DNA from: Flavobacterium sp. ALD4
Lineage (GTDB): Bacteria; Bacteroidota; Bacteroidia; Flavobacteriales; Flavobacteriaceae
Length of the DNA stretch: 64,000 nucleotides
Direction: 5' to 3'
Assembly (NCBI RefSeq): GCF_002836475.1
Contig: NZ_PJBJ01000030.1
Location: 372,001-436,000 of the forward strand
How positions within the stretch are numbered: position 1 is the stretch's first letter; each line of letters begins with the position of its first letter. A program made the position numbers and the translations under genes. Below, in pieces: positions 9,414 through 17,471 of the stretch. Under the pieces are notes generated by a model. It saw only the letters and a list, made by a program, of their open reading frames with translations. It had not been told where the DNA came from and searched no databases.

Positions 9414-9448
9414 TTTTGATTATTTATAAGATAATTATTATATATTTG
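9414..9448 (+). promoter_or_regulatory. Promoter of the DUF4238 gene
   Basis: TATATTTG (9441-9448) is a perfect TAnnTTTG -7 box, with TTTTG ending at 9418 as the -33 element, a 22-base spacing. A CTATCTACCCAT stretch follows about 30 bases later, partly like the leader motif seen at 11.8, 19.6 and 21.9 kb. Confidence 0.6.
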
Positions 9449-9547
9449 AATTAAAAGATAATACGGCTTTCATACCTATCTACCCATTTTCAAGGTGACA
9501 TGTCTGATAACGTAAGATATATATATATTAGTTATACGATAGTAGTT

Positions 9548-10414
9548 ATGAGTGTACCAAAAAATCATCATATAATCTCAAAAGTTCACATCAAGAATTT
9601 CTTCAATAACCGTGAAGGTAAAATCTATGTCTATGATAAATTTCAGAAGAATATATTCTTTAAATCTACATTGAAATCTCTTTTTAGTGAAGAGTACTCC
9701 AACTCAAGGTTTTCAGATGGGACAATTGATCACGAAACATTAGAAAGAGAGTTAAATGATTTTTTTGAAAAAGACTTTGCAAAAAACGTTTCAATAGTTC
9801 AACACTTCATTTCTAATAAAAAACAGAACGAAGAAATTATCAACGCTTTACTATATTTCGTTAAGTATGGCATTATTGCCGAAATGCGAACGCCAAAGCA
9901 TAAAAAAGAAGTGGATGAAGCTGTTTTTGGAACATTAAAAGGTTTAAGTGAAATGTTTGCACCAGAATTGAAAGCTGATTTTGAAAAGTCAATAGAATTC
10001 CAAAACCATGTAAAATATAGTAATTTGACTAGCTACTTGGAAATTGCAGCTGGAGTTTTGGAAAAGATGGGAGATTTGAGGTACGAAATTTTAGTTGCCG
10101 ATCAATTTAATTATTTTTTTATTCCGGATTTTGGAGCAGCGACTCAAAGAGATAAAATAAATGAATACTTTAATCCAGACATAAAAGAGATTGCTTACGT
10201 TGGTTTGGCCTTAACAATTAAGATTTACGTTAATTTTTACTCAACAAAACTTTATAAAAAGAGATCTATACCATCATCGTCAATTACTTATTGCGACTTC
10301 AATGCCGTAGAGTACTACAATCGTTTAAATCTTCGATACTCTCAAAGTAAAGTGGCGTCTGAAAACGAAGAATATTTAAAAGACTTTGTTGAAAGAAATT
10401 CTGCCATCGCATAA
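9548..10414 (+). CDS. DUF4238 domain-containing protein
   Basis: A 288-residue soluble protein starting MSVPKNHHIISKVHIKNF. The N-terminal HHIISKVHIKNF followed by a GKIYVYDK strand is the hallmark I recall for DUF4238, a family scattered in accessory regions with no proven function. I prefer the ATG at 9548 to the one at 9500 because the family starts just before the His pair; the 16 upstream residues (Ile/Tyr-rich) come from AT-rich leader. No transmembrane segment is seen. It stands alone between a structured repeat and an opposing gene, consistent with horizontal arrival. A defence role is conceivable but unsupported. Confidence 0.75.
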   Translation: MSVPKNHHIISKVHIKNFFNNREGKIYVYDKFQKNIFFKSTLKSLFSEEYSNSRFSDGTIDHETLERELNDFFEKDFAKNVSIVQHFISNKKQNEEIINALLYFVKYGIIAEMRTPKHKKEVDEAVFGTLKGLSEMFAPELKADFEKSIEFQNHVKYSNLTSYLEIAAGVLEKMGDLRYEILVADQFNYFFIPDFGAATQRDKINEYFNPDIKEIAYVGLALTIKIYVNFYSTKLYKKRSIPSSSITYCDFNAVEYYNRLNLRYSQSKVASENEEYLKDFVERNSAIA

Positions 10415-10580
10415 CACACGTCTCACCCTGATCGCTCTGAAATGCGCAAGCGTAAGCGCAGGTATTCACCTGTGCCCACAAAGAGAAGCAAATACGGTAA
10501 AAAGTTACAGACTTAAAAAAATTTAAAACTTTATTGTATAATTTTATGTCCGATACTTTCCCGGTAAAGCCGTTTTTATT

Positions 10581-11129
10581 TCATTGGGTTTTGAGCATCG
10601 CCTGATAAATCTGTATCGTTATCTCGTCGCTCCAGCCTTCTAGCAAAACAATCCCGAAATCGCTTAATCGCAATTTAAAATTTAGTGTAAGCAAGGAAGA
10701 AAAGTTGTCGTTGCCCGTACTGTGTTTAATTGCCCCATTTGCATATATCGTTTTCACTATTTTATTCATGTGAAGTAGTGCCGTAAAATTCAGTTCCTGA
10801 TCTGGCTGCTGTAACGTGTTCACGTAGGGAATGTTCAGTTTTCCTTCTAGTATTACGGGCATTAGCGGTGAGTTTATCAGTATGACATTCAACGAATCTG
10901 TTTCGGTGCGTAAAGTGGCTGGATCAAGCGATAATCCGATTTCGGCAGTTTGATAATTGATTACAATAAACAAATGATCGCTGGTGGCAATTACTCTGGA
11001 ATCCCTGTACGAGCCAATAACCTCCACCATCCCTTCCCTGGTTTGGTATCTTTGCTGCGCCCTGATCGTAGAGCTGCATAATAGCAATACGATAGCGGCT
11101 ACCCAAGCTGTTTTTATAATTTCCCCCAT
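10581..11129 (-). CDS. Exported YceI-like protein
   Basis: 182 residues with a clear signal peptide (MGEIIKTAWVAAIVLLLCSS, cut near IRAQ). The mature part has alternating beta-type sequence, an ELNFTALLHMNKIVKTIYANG segment and a KLRLSDFGIV ending. These are what I recall for divergent YceI-like lipid/isoprenoid-binding barrels of Bacteroidota (ligand-binding beta-barrels in the periplasm). Assignment is by pattern only. It is monocistronic and lies in a gene-poor zone. Confidence 0.55.
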   Translation of the reverse strand: MGEIIKTAWVAAIVLLLCSSTIRAQQRYQTREGMVEVIGSYRDSRVIATSDHLFIVINYQTAEIGLSLDPATLRTETDSLNVILINSPLMPVILEGKLNIPYVNTLQQPDQELNFTALLHMNKIVKTIYANGAIKHSTGNDNFSSLLTLNFKLRLSDFGIVLLEGWSDEITIQIYQAMLKTQ

Positions 11130-11789
11130 TATCGATTGCTTAATTGCGAAATATAATAGTTTGTAACTGAGCAGGCTTCAACCATAAATAATATCTGTTT
11201 CTTGCCACTAAGTTTCAAAGGATACCTGGATGAACAGCCATTATTCCCGTGAAATATGTAGTAATGATTTTTATCATCAACGGAACTTAAGAAAGCTATA
11301 AAATACTAACTATCAAGACGATGATTTTTTTTGGTTTCATATAAATTTACGATTTATTTACGTGCGCCTCTCTTTTTTTGGTAATTTTTTCAGTGTACCA
11401 ATGCTTGTTAGTGATTAATTTGCGGTGTTGTCCCATGGAAACGTTGCGCATTCAAAACGATTGCAGATCGCTTATGGGGTTAATGTCCAGCACCCGATCT
11501 CTCGGATATGCGCTAACAACTATGGTAAAACTGCGCGATTGGATATTTTTTAAAAAGCGGATAGCAAACCTATAAAACTGGCAACCTTTCGCAGGCAAAA
11601 CCATACAACCCTCTCCCGATGCTGCGGGACAATACTTCACACAGTCACTCGATGCAATCCTATTTGCCTTGATAATGAAGTAGGAAACTTATACTAAAAA
11701 ATTAAAATAAGCTAGCTGAAATTTCATTTATCTCCTATACTAACCACAGATAATCAGTACATTATATTTTTTTTTACACGAATAATTGT
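11130..11789. other. Gene-poor region upstream of the ferritin remnant
   Basis: Only short, non-conserved frames are present on either strand. The stretch has higher GC patches (11430-11640) than its surroundings, with a CCCGATGCTGCGGG imperfect palindrome near 11616, so it may be decayed coding DNA. I cannot identify a parent gene. Confidence 0.35.
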
Positions 11790-11864
11790 TATATTTGGTA
11801 AGCCGAAAAAAAAATGCTGTTTGTCAACCCCATCTACTCGTGTAGAGATTGGCCTCACTTTATC
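11790..11864 (+). promoter_or_regulatory. Promoter with palindromic leader motif, copy A
   Basis: A TATATTTG -7 box (11790-11797) is followed 34 bases later by CATCTACTCGTGTAGAGATT and CCTCACTTTATC. CTAC/GTAG form a short dyad. The same arrangement recurs at 19.6 kb and 21.9 kb at nearly the same distance, so it is a shared regulatory cassette. The nearest downstream gene is the broken ferritin at 12132. Confidence 0.6.
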
Positions 11865-12131
11865 ATACTTTGATGACGTTAAGGACAATGTTCGCTCTCC
11901 GCTGAAAAATTTCATTACACTAAAAACCTTTTACGAGAAACAGCCATCTTAGAATTGTATACAAAATAGTGTAAAGAATATTCGTTTAAACAACTTTATT
12001 TTTAAAGTGTAGCAATTCATTTCATCATTAAAACCTACCGTAAATGGTTATGAAATAAATTAATTTCGGAATACACGACGATTGTCATAGAGAAAAAAAA
12101 GACGAAATATTGTAAACATAAAAAGAGGATA

Positions 12132-12326
12132 ATGCGGCGATTCTCGCAATGGTTCGTAAAAGAGCAAACAGAAGAAGAAAATCTTGCCAGCAGTTTAATG
12201 GATAAAATTAAAATTGCAGGCGGTGAAAATGCAAAAGGTGATGCGCTGTATCAACTGGATAAAGATTTGAGGAAAACTTCAGGTGAAGTAAGAATCGCAC
12301 AAGACGTAACAACAACTAATCCCTAA
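12132..12326 (+). pseudogene. Ferritin, C-terminal remnant
   Basis: The 64 residues (start MRRFSQWFVKEQTEEE, then DKIKIAGGENAKGDALYQLDKD and a QDVTTTNP ending) match the last helix and tail of a non-haem ferritin, a cytoplasmic iron-storage cage. Ferritins are about 150-180 residues; everything before the FLQWFVKEQ-type segment is missing and I found no trace of it in the 270 bases upstream, which instead hold regulatory-like DNA. The four-helix core and ferroxidase centre cannot form from this piece. It is 12 bases upstream of a flavodoxin-reductase-like gene, which may have been its operon partner. Confidence 0.75.
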
Positions 12327-12338
12327 TAAACAAACACC

Positions 12339-13007
12339 ATGGAAAATCATATTGTAAAAATAATTTCAGTAGAACCAGTAACGCATGATGTAATGCGGTT
12401 TACAATTCAAAAGCCAGAAGGTTTCAAATTCGCACCGGGACAGGCAACCGAAGTGTCGATAAACACTCCTGCACTTAAAAATGAAAAGCGACCTTTTACA
12501 TTTACAAGTTTAAATGATAATAAACATCTAGAATTCGTAATTAAAATTTATGATAGTCACAACGGAGTTACTAAAGAATTAGGAAAATTAAAGCACGGTG
12601 ATGAACTTATCATCCGTGATGTTTGGGGCGCAATTGAATATAAAGGCGAAGGAGTGTTCATTGCGGGAGGTGCAGGTATTACCCCGTTCATTGCTATTCT
12701 TAGGCAATTACAAGCTGACGGTAAAATTGCAAATAACAAACTAATTTTTACCAATAAAACCGAAAAGGATATAATTCTGAAAAAAGAATTTAAAGAAATG
12801 CTCGACAAAAATTTTATCAACACACTCACTGATGAAAAAAAAGAGGGCTACGAAAACAGTAGGATTGATTATACTTTTCTAAAAGAAAAAATAGACAATT
12901 TTAAACAACACTTTTATGTTTGTGGACCGCCACAGTTTGTAACAGCCATTTCAGAGGCTCTCACTCAGTTAGGAGCAAAAACCGATGCGGTAATTTTCGA
13001 AAAATAG
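12339..13007 (+). CDS. Ferredoxin/flavodoxin-NADP reductase-like flavoprotein
   Basis: 222 residues with an FAD-binding barrel (RPFTFTSL motif at about 46-53) and an NAD(P)-binding half (GGAGITPFIAILRQL at about 110-124, YVCGPPQFV near the C-terminus). This is the minimal FNR fold without an iron-sulfur domain, so it passes electrons between NAD(P)H and a protein partner. The ferritin remnant immediately upstream (12-base gap) suggests a role in ferritin iron reduction and release. The partner is inferred; the fold is well supported. Confidence 0.85.
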   Translation: MENHIVKIISVEPVTHDVMRFTIQKPEGFKFAPGQATEVSINTPALKNEKRPFTFTSLNDNKHLEFVIKIYDSHNGVTKELGKLKHGDELIIRDVWGAIEYKGEGVFIAGGAGITPFIAILRQLQADGKIANNKLIFTNKTEKDIILKKEFKEMLDKNFINTLTDEKKEGYENSRIDYTFLKEKIDNFKQHFYVCGPPQFVTAISEALTQLGAKTDAVIFEK

Positions 13008-13366
13008 TTCGAGCAATCGTTTGGTCAGTCCAATTCGCCAGCACAATTAAAGGCGATAGTGCCCGACTATGAGGCCGCCAACAGGTATTTATGCCCTACG
13101 ATAGCGCAGTCTCGTATTATTTAACGAGATCTTATGCACACCAATAAAGTATAAAATTCAATTGTATGGTCATCCAGCAATTGATATTGCTTCATGCGAA
13201 TAGCTATTTAAACTCGTGCCAATCTTATTTAGCCACTATTGCAAAATCACCACCTGTCTAAACTATGCATCTTTAAAAAAATAGTAATAAACCAAACATA
13301 AATGATGCTTCGTGGCGACGTTCTAATAAGTAATTAGAATGATTTACAATATAGCACTGAAATTGA

Positions 13367-13702
13367 TCATTCAAAATAAATAGATTGATATTTCATTCTG
13401 GCAGAGTTGTTAAATACGCCAGCAAGAAGTTTACTAATATAATTGATTCCTATAAAATAATTACAAGAAGTATGAGTCGAAAAGGGAATTTTTGGTATAA
13501 TGCAATAGCTTAGCGCTTTTTTAAGACTTTGAAAACGGAACAGATTTATGATAATATGCTGATATCAAAAGAGCAAATGGAACTCGATAGATTCGAATTC
13601 ATTGAAATCTCGTATAACCCTAAAAAAAGGATTTCCACTTTAGATTACAAAACACTTGAAGAATTCTGGAGACAGAAAAATAATTTTAAAAATGTTGCTT
13701 AA
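13367..13702 (+). pseudogene. IS3-family transposase remnant (orfB C-terminal half)
   Basis: A single frame reads RLIFHSGRVVKYASKKF, then SMSRKGNFWYNAIA, a TAG stop, then RFFKTLKTEQIYDN and LDYKTLEEFWRQKN, ending TAA at 13702. Functional IS3 transposases have HSDRGxQYAS and NAVAESFFxTLKTE. Here the second catalytic Asp is Gly, and the catalytic Glu codon is the stop, so two of the DDE residues are gone. No inverted repeats or orfA were found. It is an old, inactive insertion. Confidence 0.85.
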
Positions 13703-13811
13703 CTAATACTACCGATTTTATTTTCATCTCCAAACCCTTGTTTTTACAAGCTAAATAATTAATGTAAGGGTAGAAGACAATATTTGTTCTACGCCCTCAG
13801 GATTAAAAAAA

Positions 13812-14354
13812 TTAAGGCACTAAAAATTCACCAGACCAATCGGCATCAATTCTAGAAAACAAAACCCTTAAATGATTAGGACGATTTAAACGTAAATATT
13901 CAATTGTATTGGGTACGAGTTTTACTGGACAGAAATAATTTTCATCTGATTGGTAACTCACCTCGTCAGGGTTTTTTATTGGACTACCAGGTGCAATACT
14001 TGTGGTATAGTCTTTTTTAGATGCCTGTTGTACCGTGTGCCAGTAATCAGCAATTTGTTCTTTGTCAGTTATTAATTCGGCTTTTCCTTCAATACGAATT
14101 TGCAGTAGTTTTTTAGAATCATAAAACAAGGCGCTAAATTCAGAATTATTTTGAATATCTTTTATTTTTTGAGTTCTTTTGTCGGTATAGATCACCAAAC
14201 TTAAGTCCAGTAATGTCTTTCGCAACACAACCGTGCGCTGCCTTGGTTTGCCATTTTCATTTGTAGCCAAGACAAAATATCGAAAAGGATGTCCTTTTTT
14301 TGCGTGTCCGTTAATTAGTTCTCGTTTCGCTTCTTCTAGGTATTGATTTTTCAA
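13812..14354 (-). CDS. Pyridoxamine 5'-phosphate oxidase family protein
   Basis: 180 residues, split-barrel flavin-binding fold. Key stretches are GHPFRYFVLATNENGKPRQRTVVLRKT at the start (short N-terminal strand and FMN-contact Arg), YTDKRTQKIKDI, and a C-terminal RLNRPNHLRVLFSR and WSGEFLVP. It resembles the alr4036-type subfamily rather than the true vitamin B6 enzyme PdxH, whose C-terminal signature is absent. It likely binds FMN and reduces or oxidises a small substrate; which one is unknown. Monocistronic on the minus strand. Confidence 0.8.
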   Translation of the reverse strand: MKNQYLEEAKRELINGHAKKGHPFRYFVLATNENGKPRQRTVVLRKTLLDLSLVIYTDKRTQKIKDIQNNSEFSALFYDSKKLLQIRIEGKAELITDKEQIADYWHTVQQASKKDYTTSIAPGSPIKNPDEVSYQSDENYFCPVKLVPNTIEYLRLNRPNHLRVLFSRIDADWSGEFLVP

Positions 14355-14954
14355 TTTTATTAATTTAATTAAAACAAAATTATACTTTATTCACTTAAAA
14401 TATTTCTACTTATAAATGAATTTTAATAGGGAGTTATTATGGTAGGCTTCCTATTTTTTCGTCTCAATTAAAAAACGACAGCAATTTAAATTTTTAATAA
14501 AATTAAGATTATTTCTTCTATTTTAAAAAAGAAAGTACCTCTTTTAATTCGGTATCTATTCCTAATATAGACCCAATATGGGTTGGTCAAAGAAATGGAA
14601 TCATAAAACCGTTTAAATAAACAACAAAGACGGAAACCTTAACAAAGCAAGCGGATCAAAATACAAGTTTAAGAGACCGCAATCTAATAATAAGTCCTAC
14701 AGCTATCGGTACAAAGATTACTTCAGAAGAGGCTCCCACTGAATTAAGTACAGAAAGCAACATTATGCTATCATATGCCATATACAATTGTATAACCCTA
14801 GATGATCGCCTTAACTCCTTACTACAAAATAGTAACATCGATAATTTAATTACTGCGCACAACCTTCTTTGTCAAAAGTATCCCAGCGACTCCAAAATCT
14901 ATCTACTACACGAAACCATTATATCAAAACAGTATATATCACTCCCTATTTTAA
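14355..14954. other. Intergenic region without a supported gene
   Basis: About 600 bases between the flavin-protein start and the terminator of the next gene. Short frames such as 14578-14776 (+, interrupted by stops) and 14765-14977 (+) have no recognisable motif. The upstream part near 14355-14400 should hold the promoter of the flavoprotein. Confidence 0.4.
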
Positions 14955-14992
14955 ATAAAAACGGGGAGATGTTTTAGCATCTCCCCATTTTT
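14955..14992 (-). terminator. Bidirectional terminator after the CHRD gene
   Basis: A perfect 9-bp stem GGGGAGATG/CATCTCCCC (14963-14986) with loop TTTTAG has A-runs on the left and T-runs on the right, so it works from either direction. It lies 25 bases past the stop of the CHRD lipoprotein. Confidence 0.9.
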
Positions 14993-15016
14993 ATAATTAA
15001 ATATTCAATAGTATCA

Positions 15017-16174
15017 CTAGTTTGTAATCGTAATCGTTCCATTCATATTAGGATGAAACTGACAATTGTAATACAGCGTGTCTGGTGCATCCATAGGAAC
15101 AGTAAAAGTTATAGTTCCATTTACAGCTCCATTACTTGTAACTCCAACACCATAAGCCCTTGCAGTTCCCGTACCTTGACTCATATTTATAAAGAAAGGA
15201 TGATTAGGAACAGTTAAATTAAACTTATACGTACCACCTCTTTTAAACGTAAGGTTTGGATTATCTGAGTTAGTTAACCCTTCGCCGTTAAAAACATAAG
15301 ACGAAGTACCATTAGCTGTTACACTGTATGTTTTTGACTCTGCAACCGCTACGTTTGAACCTATATTTCCTTGAGCAACTATAGTATTGAAAGCATCACT
15401 ATCATTCAAATGAACATTAACATAAGCGTTAAGAGCTAAAAGCTGAGTATAGGTGATCGGAGCGCCTCCTACTAAATTTGCAACTTGGCTTTTACTAATA
15501 CCCGTGTCTCCGTTTACATCATTCAAAGCAGCAATAACATCACCTGACATATTATCATGGATGTGTGCAGGATGGCTCCCTCCTGGTGGGTTACCGGTAC
15601 CTACAAGTTTAATTGTTACCAATGTAGTTCCATTATTTCGCTCAGCTAATTCAACAGTACCACTTATACTAGGAACATCTTTCGGGGCTAATACATAGTT
15701 CATTTTTTTTCCAGTTAATTCATTTTGACCTATGTCGCCTTGAGCAACAAGCGCTAAATTGTCAGCACTCAAATGAACATTTATATATCCGTCAAAATCA
15801 AGTAGTGCTTGGTACGTGATAGCACTACCATTATTAAGAGTTTTGAATGTTGTTGTACTTTTTCCAGTAGTTCCATCAACTGGCTTCAATGTTAAGGCTA
15901 TGTCTCCACCATCAGCAGCATTATTCAAGTGAATGTGCGCAGGATGAGATCCTCCTTGAGGAGTATTGAGTAATTCTAATTCTATACTCACTGTGGCATC
16001 ACTATTTTCAATAAAGGTAGCCTTTCCAGAAACTCCAGCGGCACCAACGGTTCCTAAGTCATAGACTTTAGAATTGACAGCCGTTACTGATGGGGCATCA
16101 TCTTTACTACAACTGCTAAAAATAAATGGAATTATGAAGACAATGGAGAGTAAACTTTTTCTTAAATGTTTCAT
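15017..16174 (-). CDS. Lipoprotein with two CHRD domains and a cupredoxin-like C-terminus
   Basis: 385 residues. A signal peptide with lipobox FSSC (Cys 22) is followed by two CHRD domains (about 38-150 and 165-275), each with the GGSHPAHIHxN core, then a C-terminal cupredoxin-like domain (about 285-385) with NHPFFIN and CQFHPNMNG, the His-Cys-His pattern of a type-1 copper site. It is probably anchored on the cell envelope and binds copper. CHRD modules are of unclear bacterial function. It is monocistronic, with a terminator downstream. Confidence 0.85.
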   Translation of the reverse strand: MKHLRKSLLSIVFIIPFIFSSCSKDDAPSVTAVNSKVYDLGTVGAAGVSGKATFIENSDATVSIELELLNTPQGGSHPAHIHLNNAADGGDIALTLKPVDGTTGKSTTTFKTLNNGSAITYQALLDFDGYINVHLSADNLALVAQGDIGQNELTGKKMNYVLAPKDVPSISGTVELAERNNGTTLVTIKLVGTGNPPGGSHPAHIHDNMSGDVIAALNDVNGDTGISKSQVANLVGGAPITYTQLLALNAYVNVHLNDSDAFNTIVAQGNIGSNVAVAESKTYSVTANGTSSYVFNGEGLTNSDNPNLTFKRGGTYKFNLTVPNHPFFINMSQGTGTARAYGVGVTSNGAVNGTITFTVPMDAPDTLYYNCQFHPNMNGTITITN

Positions 16175-16499
16175 TTGTTTAATTTTTTTAGATTAACATT
16201 AAACAAATATAGATAAATAAAAGCTTGATTTCCTAATTTATTTGATAGAAAAGGATTTAAAACAGAACGAAAGTAAGCAACGATTTCAAGCTCATAAAGC
16301 AATATTAAACAGAACAACAAGACAAAAAAGATTGATTTTTATCATTTGATAATAGCTTGTAAAACACCCAAATACCTTTCTCTTCACGAGCAAAAAGGAA
16401 GCTTCGAATCAAAAAACCGCTTAGAGAAATGAATAAACTGACCTTCTGTTTCTTGCTCCTCATTAAAACAGAAAATCAATATTCTGTACTAATAATTGT
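16175..16499. other. Intergenic region between divergent transcription units
   Basis: No gene is visible. It separates the CHRD gene (minus) from the frameshifted lipoprotein (plus), so it should contain promoters for both. Confidence 0.35.
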
Positions 16500-16507
16500 T
16501 ATATTTG
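16500..16507 (+). promoter_or_regulatory. -7 box TATATTTG
   Basis: TAATAATTGT directly precedes TATATTTG, exactly as in the promoter at 11790. It is 105 bases upstream of the lipoprotein start. Confidence 0.5.
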
Positions 16508-16611
16508 AGGGAATGAAAAAGAACGATACTTGTAAGACTATTCTGGGTACATAAAAAAGTAAATTAATAGTATTTGATCAGACATATCAACAAGTTAAAC
16601 ACAATGCTATT

Positions 16612-17314
16612 ATGAAAAAAAAATATCTAATTAGCACTACTGACTTTCATACTTGGATGTTCTACAAAAATTAAATCAATAACGAAGTACAATAACAATG
16701 AAGCCAATTCAACTATAAGTGGAGTTGTTGAATTTGATAAAAATCAAAATAAAATCTTAGAACGAAACTTTGGAAATCTAAGAAGCAATAGAATTATTAG
16801 CATAGCGTATCAGAACGGAAAAAAAATTAAGGAAATCGACTGTGATTATTTCGAAAAACAAGATACTTGCGTAGTTAGACAATTTTCAGTTTACGAATAC
16901 GATCCAAAAGATAAGCTGAAAACACAGACCATGTATGAATCGGACTCCGCGGTACGGTTCATTCGAAAACATCATAAAACTGGAAATCTAGAAGTCATAA
17001 CGACAGACAGTTGGGAAATGTTTCCAACTAATGATCCAAATCCACAAAATGCAATAAAACTAACTGACTCTGTATTTTACGATTCAAAAGGAAGAGAAAT
17101 TAAACGACTTCATTGCAACGAAGACCTCGAGGAGCCTTGGACAGAAAAATTTCAGTATTCTACTAATGGTTACACAAAAGAAATAGCTGGAACTAGAATG
17201 GAAACAATACGATTTTATGAATATTCAAAACTTCAAAAACTAGCCAATAAAAAACATATTGACTTCGAATTTAGAGATGCAACAAATTATAAATACGAAT
17301 TTCAACGGTACTAA
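16612..17314 (+). pseudogene. Lipoprotein of unknown function, single-base frameshift in signal peptide
   Basis: The frame ending at 17314 is open back to about 16631, where it reads LALLTFILGC, a perfect lipobox. The start ATG at 16612 is in another frame (MKKKYL). Removing one A from CTAATTAG at about 16628 joins them to MKKKYLLALLTFILGC and gives a 233-residue lipoprotein. As it stands only the internal ATG at 16931 is usable. The mature part has no motif I know; it has repeated short strands such as YEYDPKDKLKTQTMYESD and FYDSKGREIKRL, resembling RHS/YD-like or MORN-like text-repeat proteins only loosely. Confidence 0.7.
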
Positions 17315-17389
17315 AATCTATTTCACTTTAAAATACGATTAAACAAAAAGGACAATAAACTCATCCCCTTTTCATATACAATACCGTTA

Positions 17390-17460
17390 GGCTTAATACC
17401 AACAAAACGGCTGGCAACCCTATAAAATAAATCTAAATAACGTAAATTGCGGTCTCTCTA
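17390..17460 (+). promoter_or_regulatory. Candidate leader RNA element upstream of the PLP enzyme
   Basis: CCGTTAGG followed by AACAAAACGGCTGGCAACCC can fold as CCGTT/AACGG with an exposed GGCAACC. This tract resembles leader regions of sulfur-amino-acid genes, but it lacks the SAM-I core sequence. The call is tentative. Confidence 0.25.
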
Positions 17461-17471
17461 AAGATAAAATT

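Noticed and set aside
9548..10414. DUF4238 protein as a new anti-phage defence gene
   Set aside because: Accessory location is suggestive, but it is a single orphan without neighbouring defence genes or effector motif.
14578..14977. Possible small gene (MGWSKKWNH...) and the 14765-14977 frame
   Set aside because: The first is broken by stops; the second has no start context or motif.
17390..17460. SAM-I riboswitch
   Set aside because: A GGCAACC tract is present, but the other conserved SAM-I core sequences are missing; only a tentative leader hairpin is kept.
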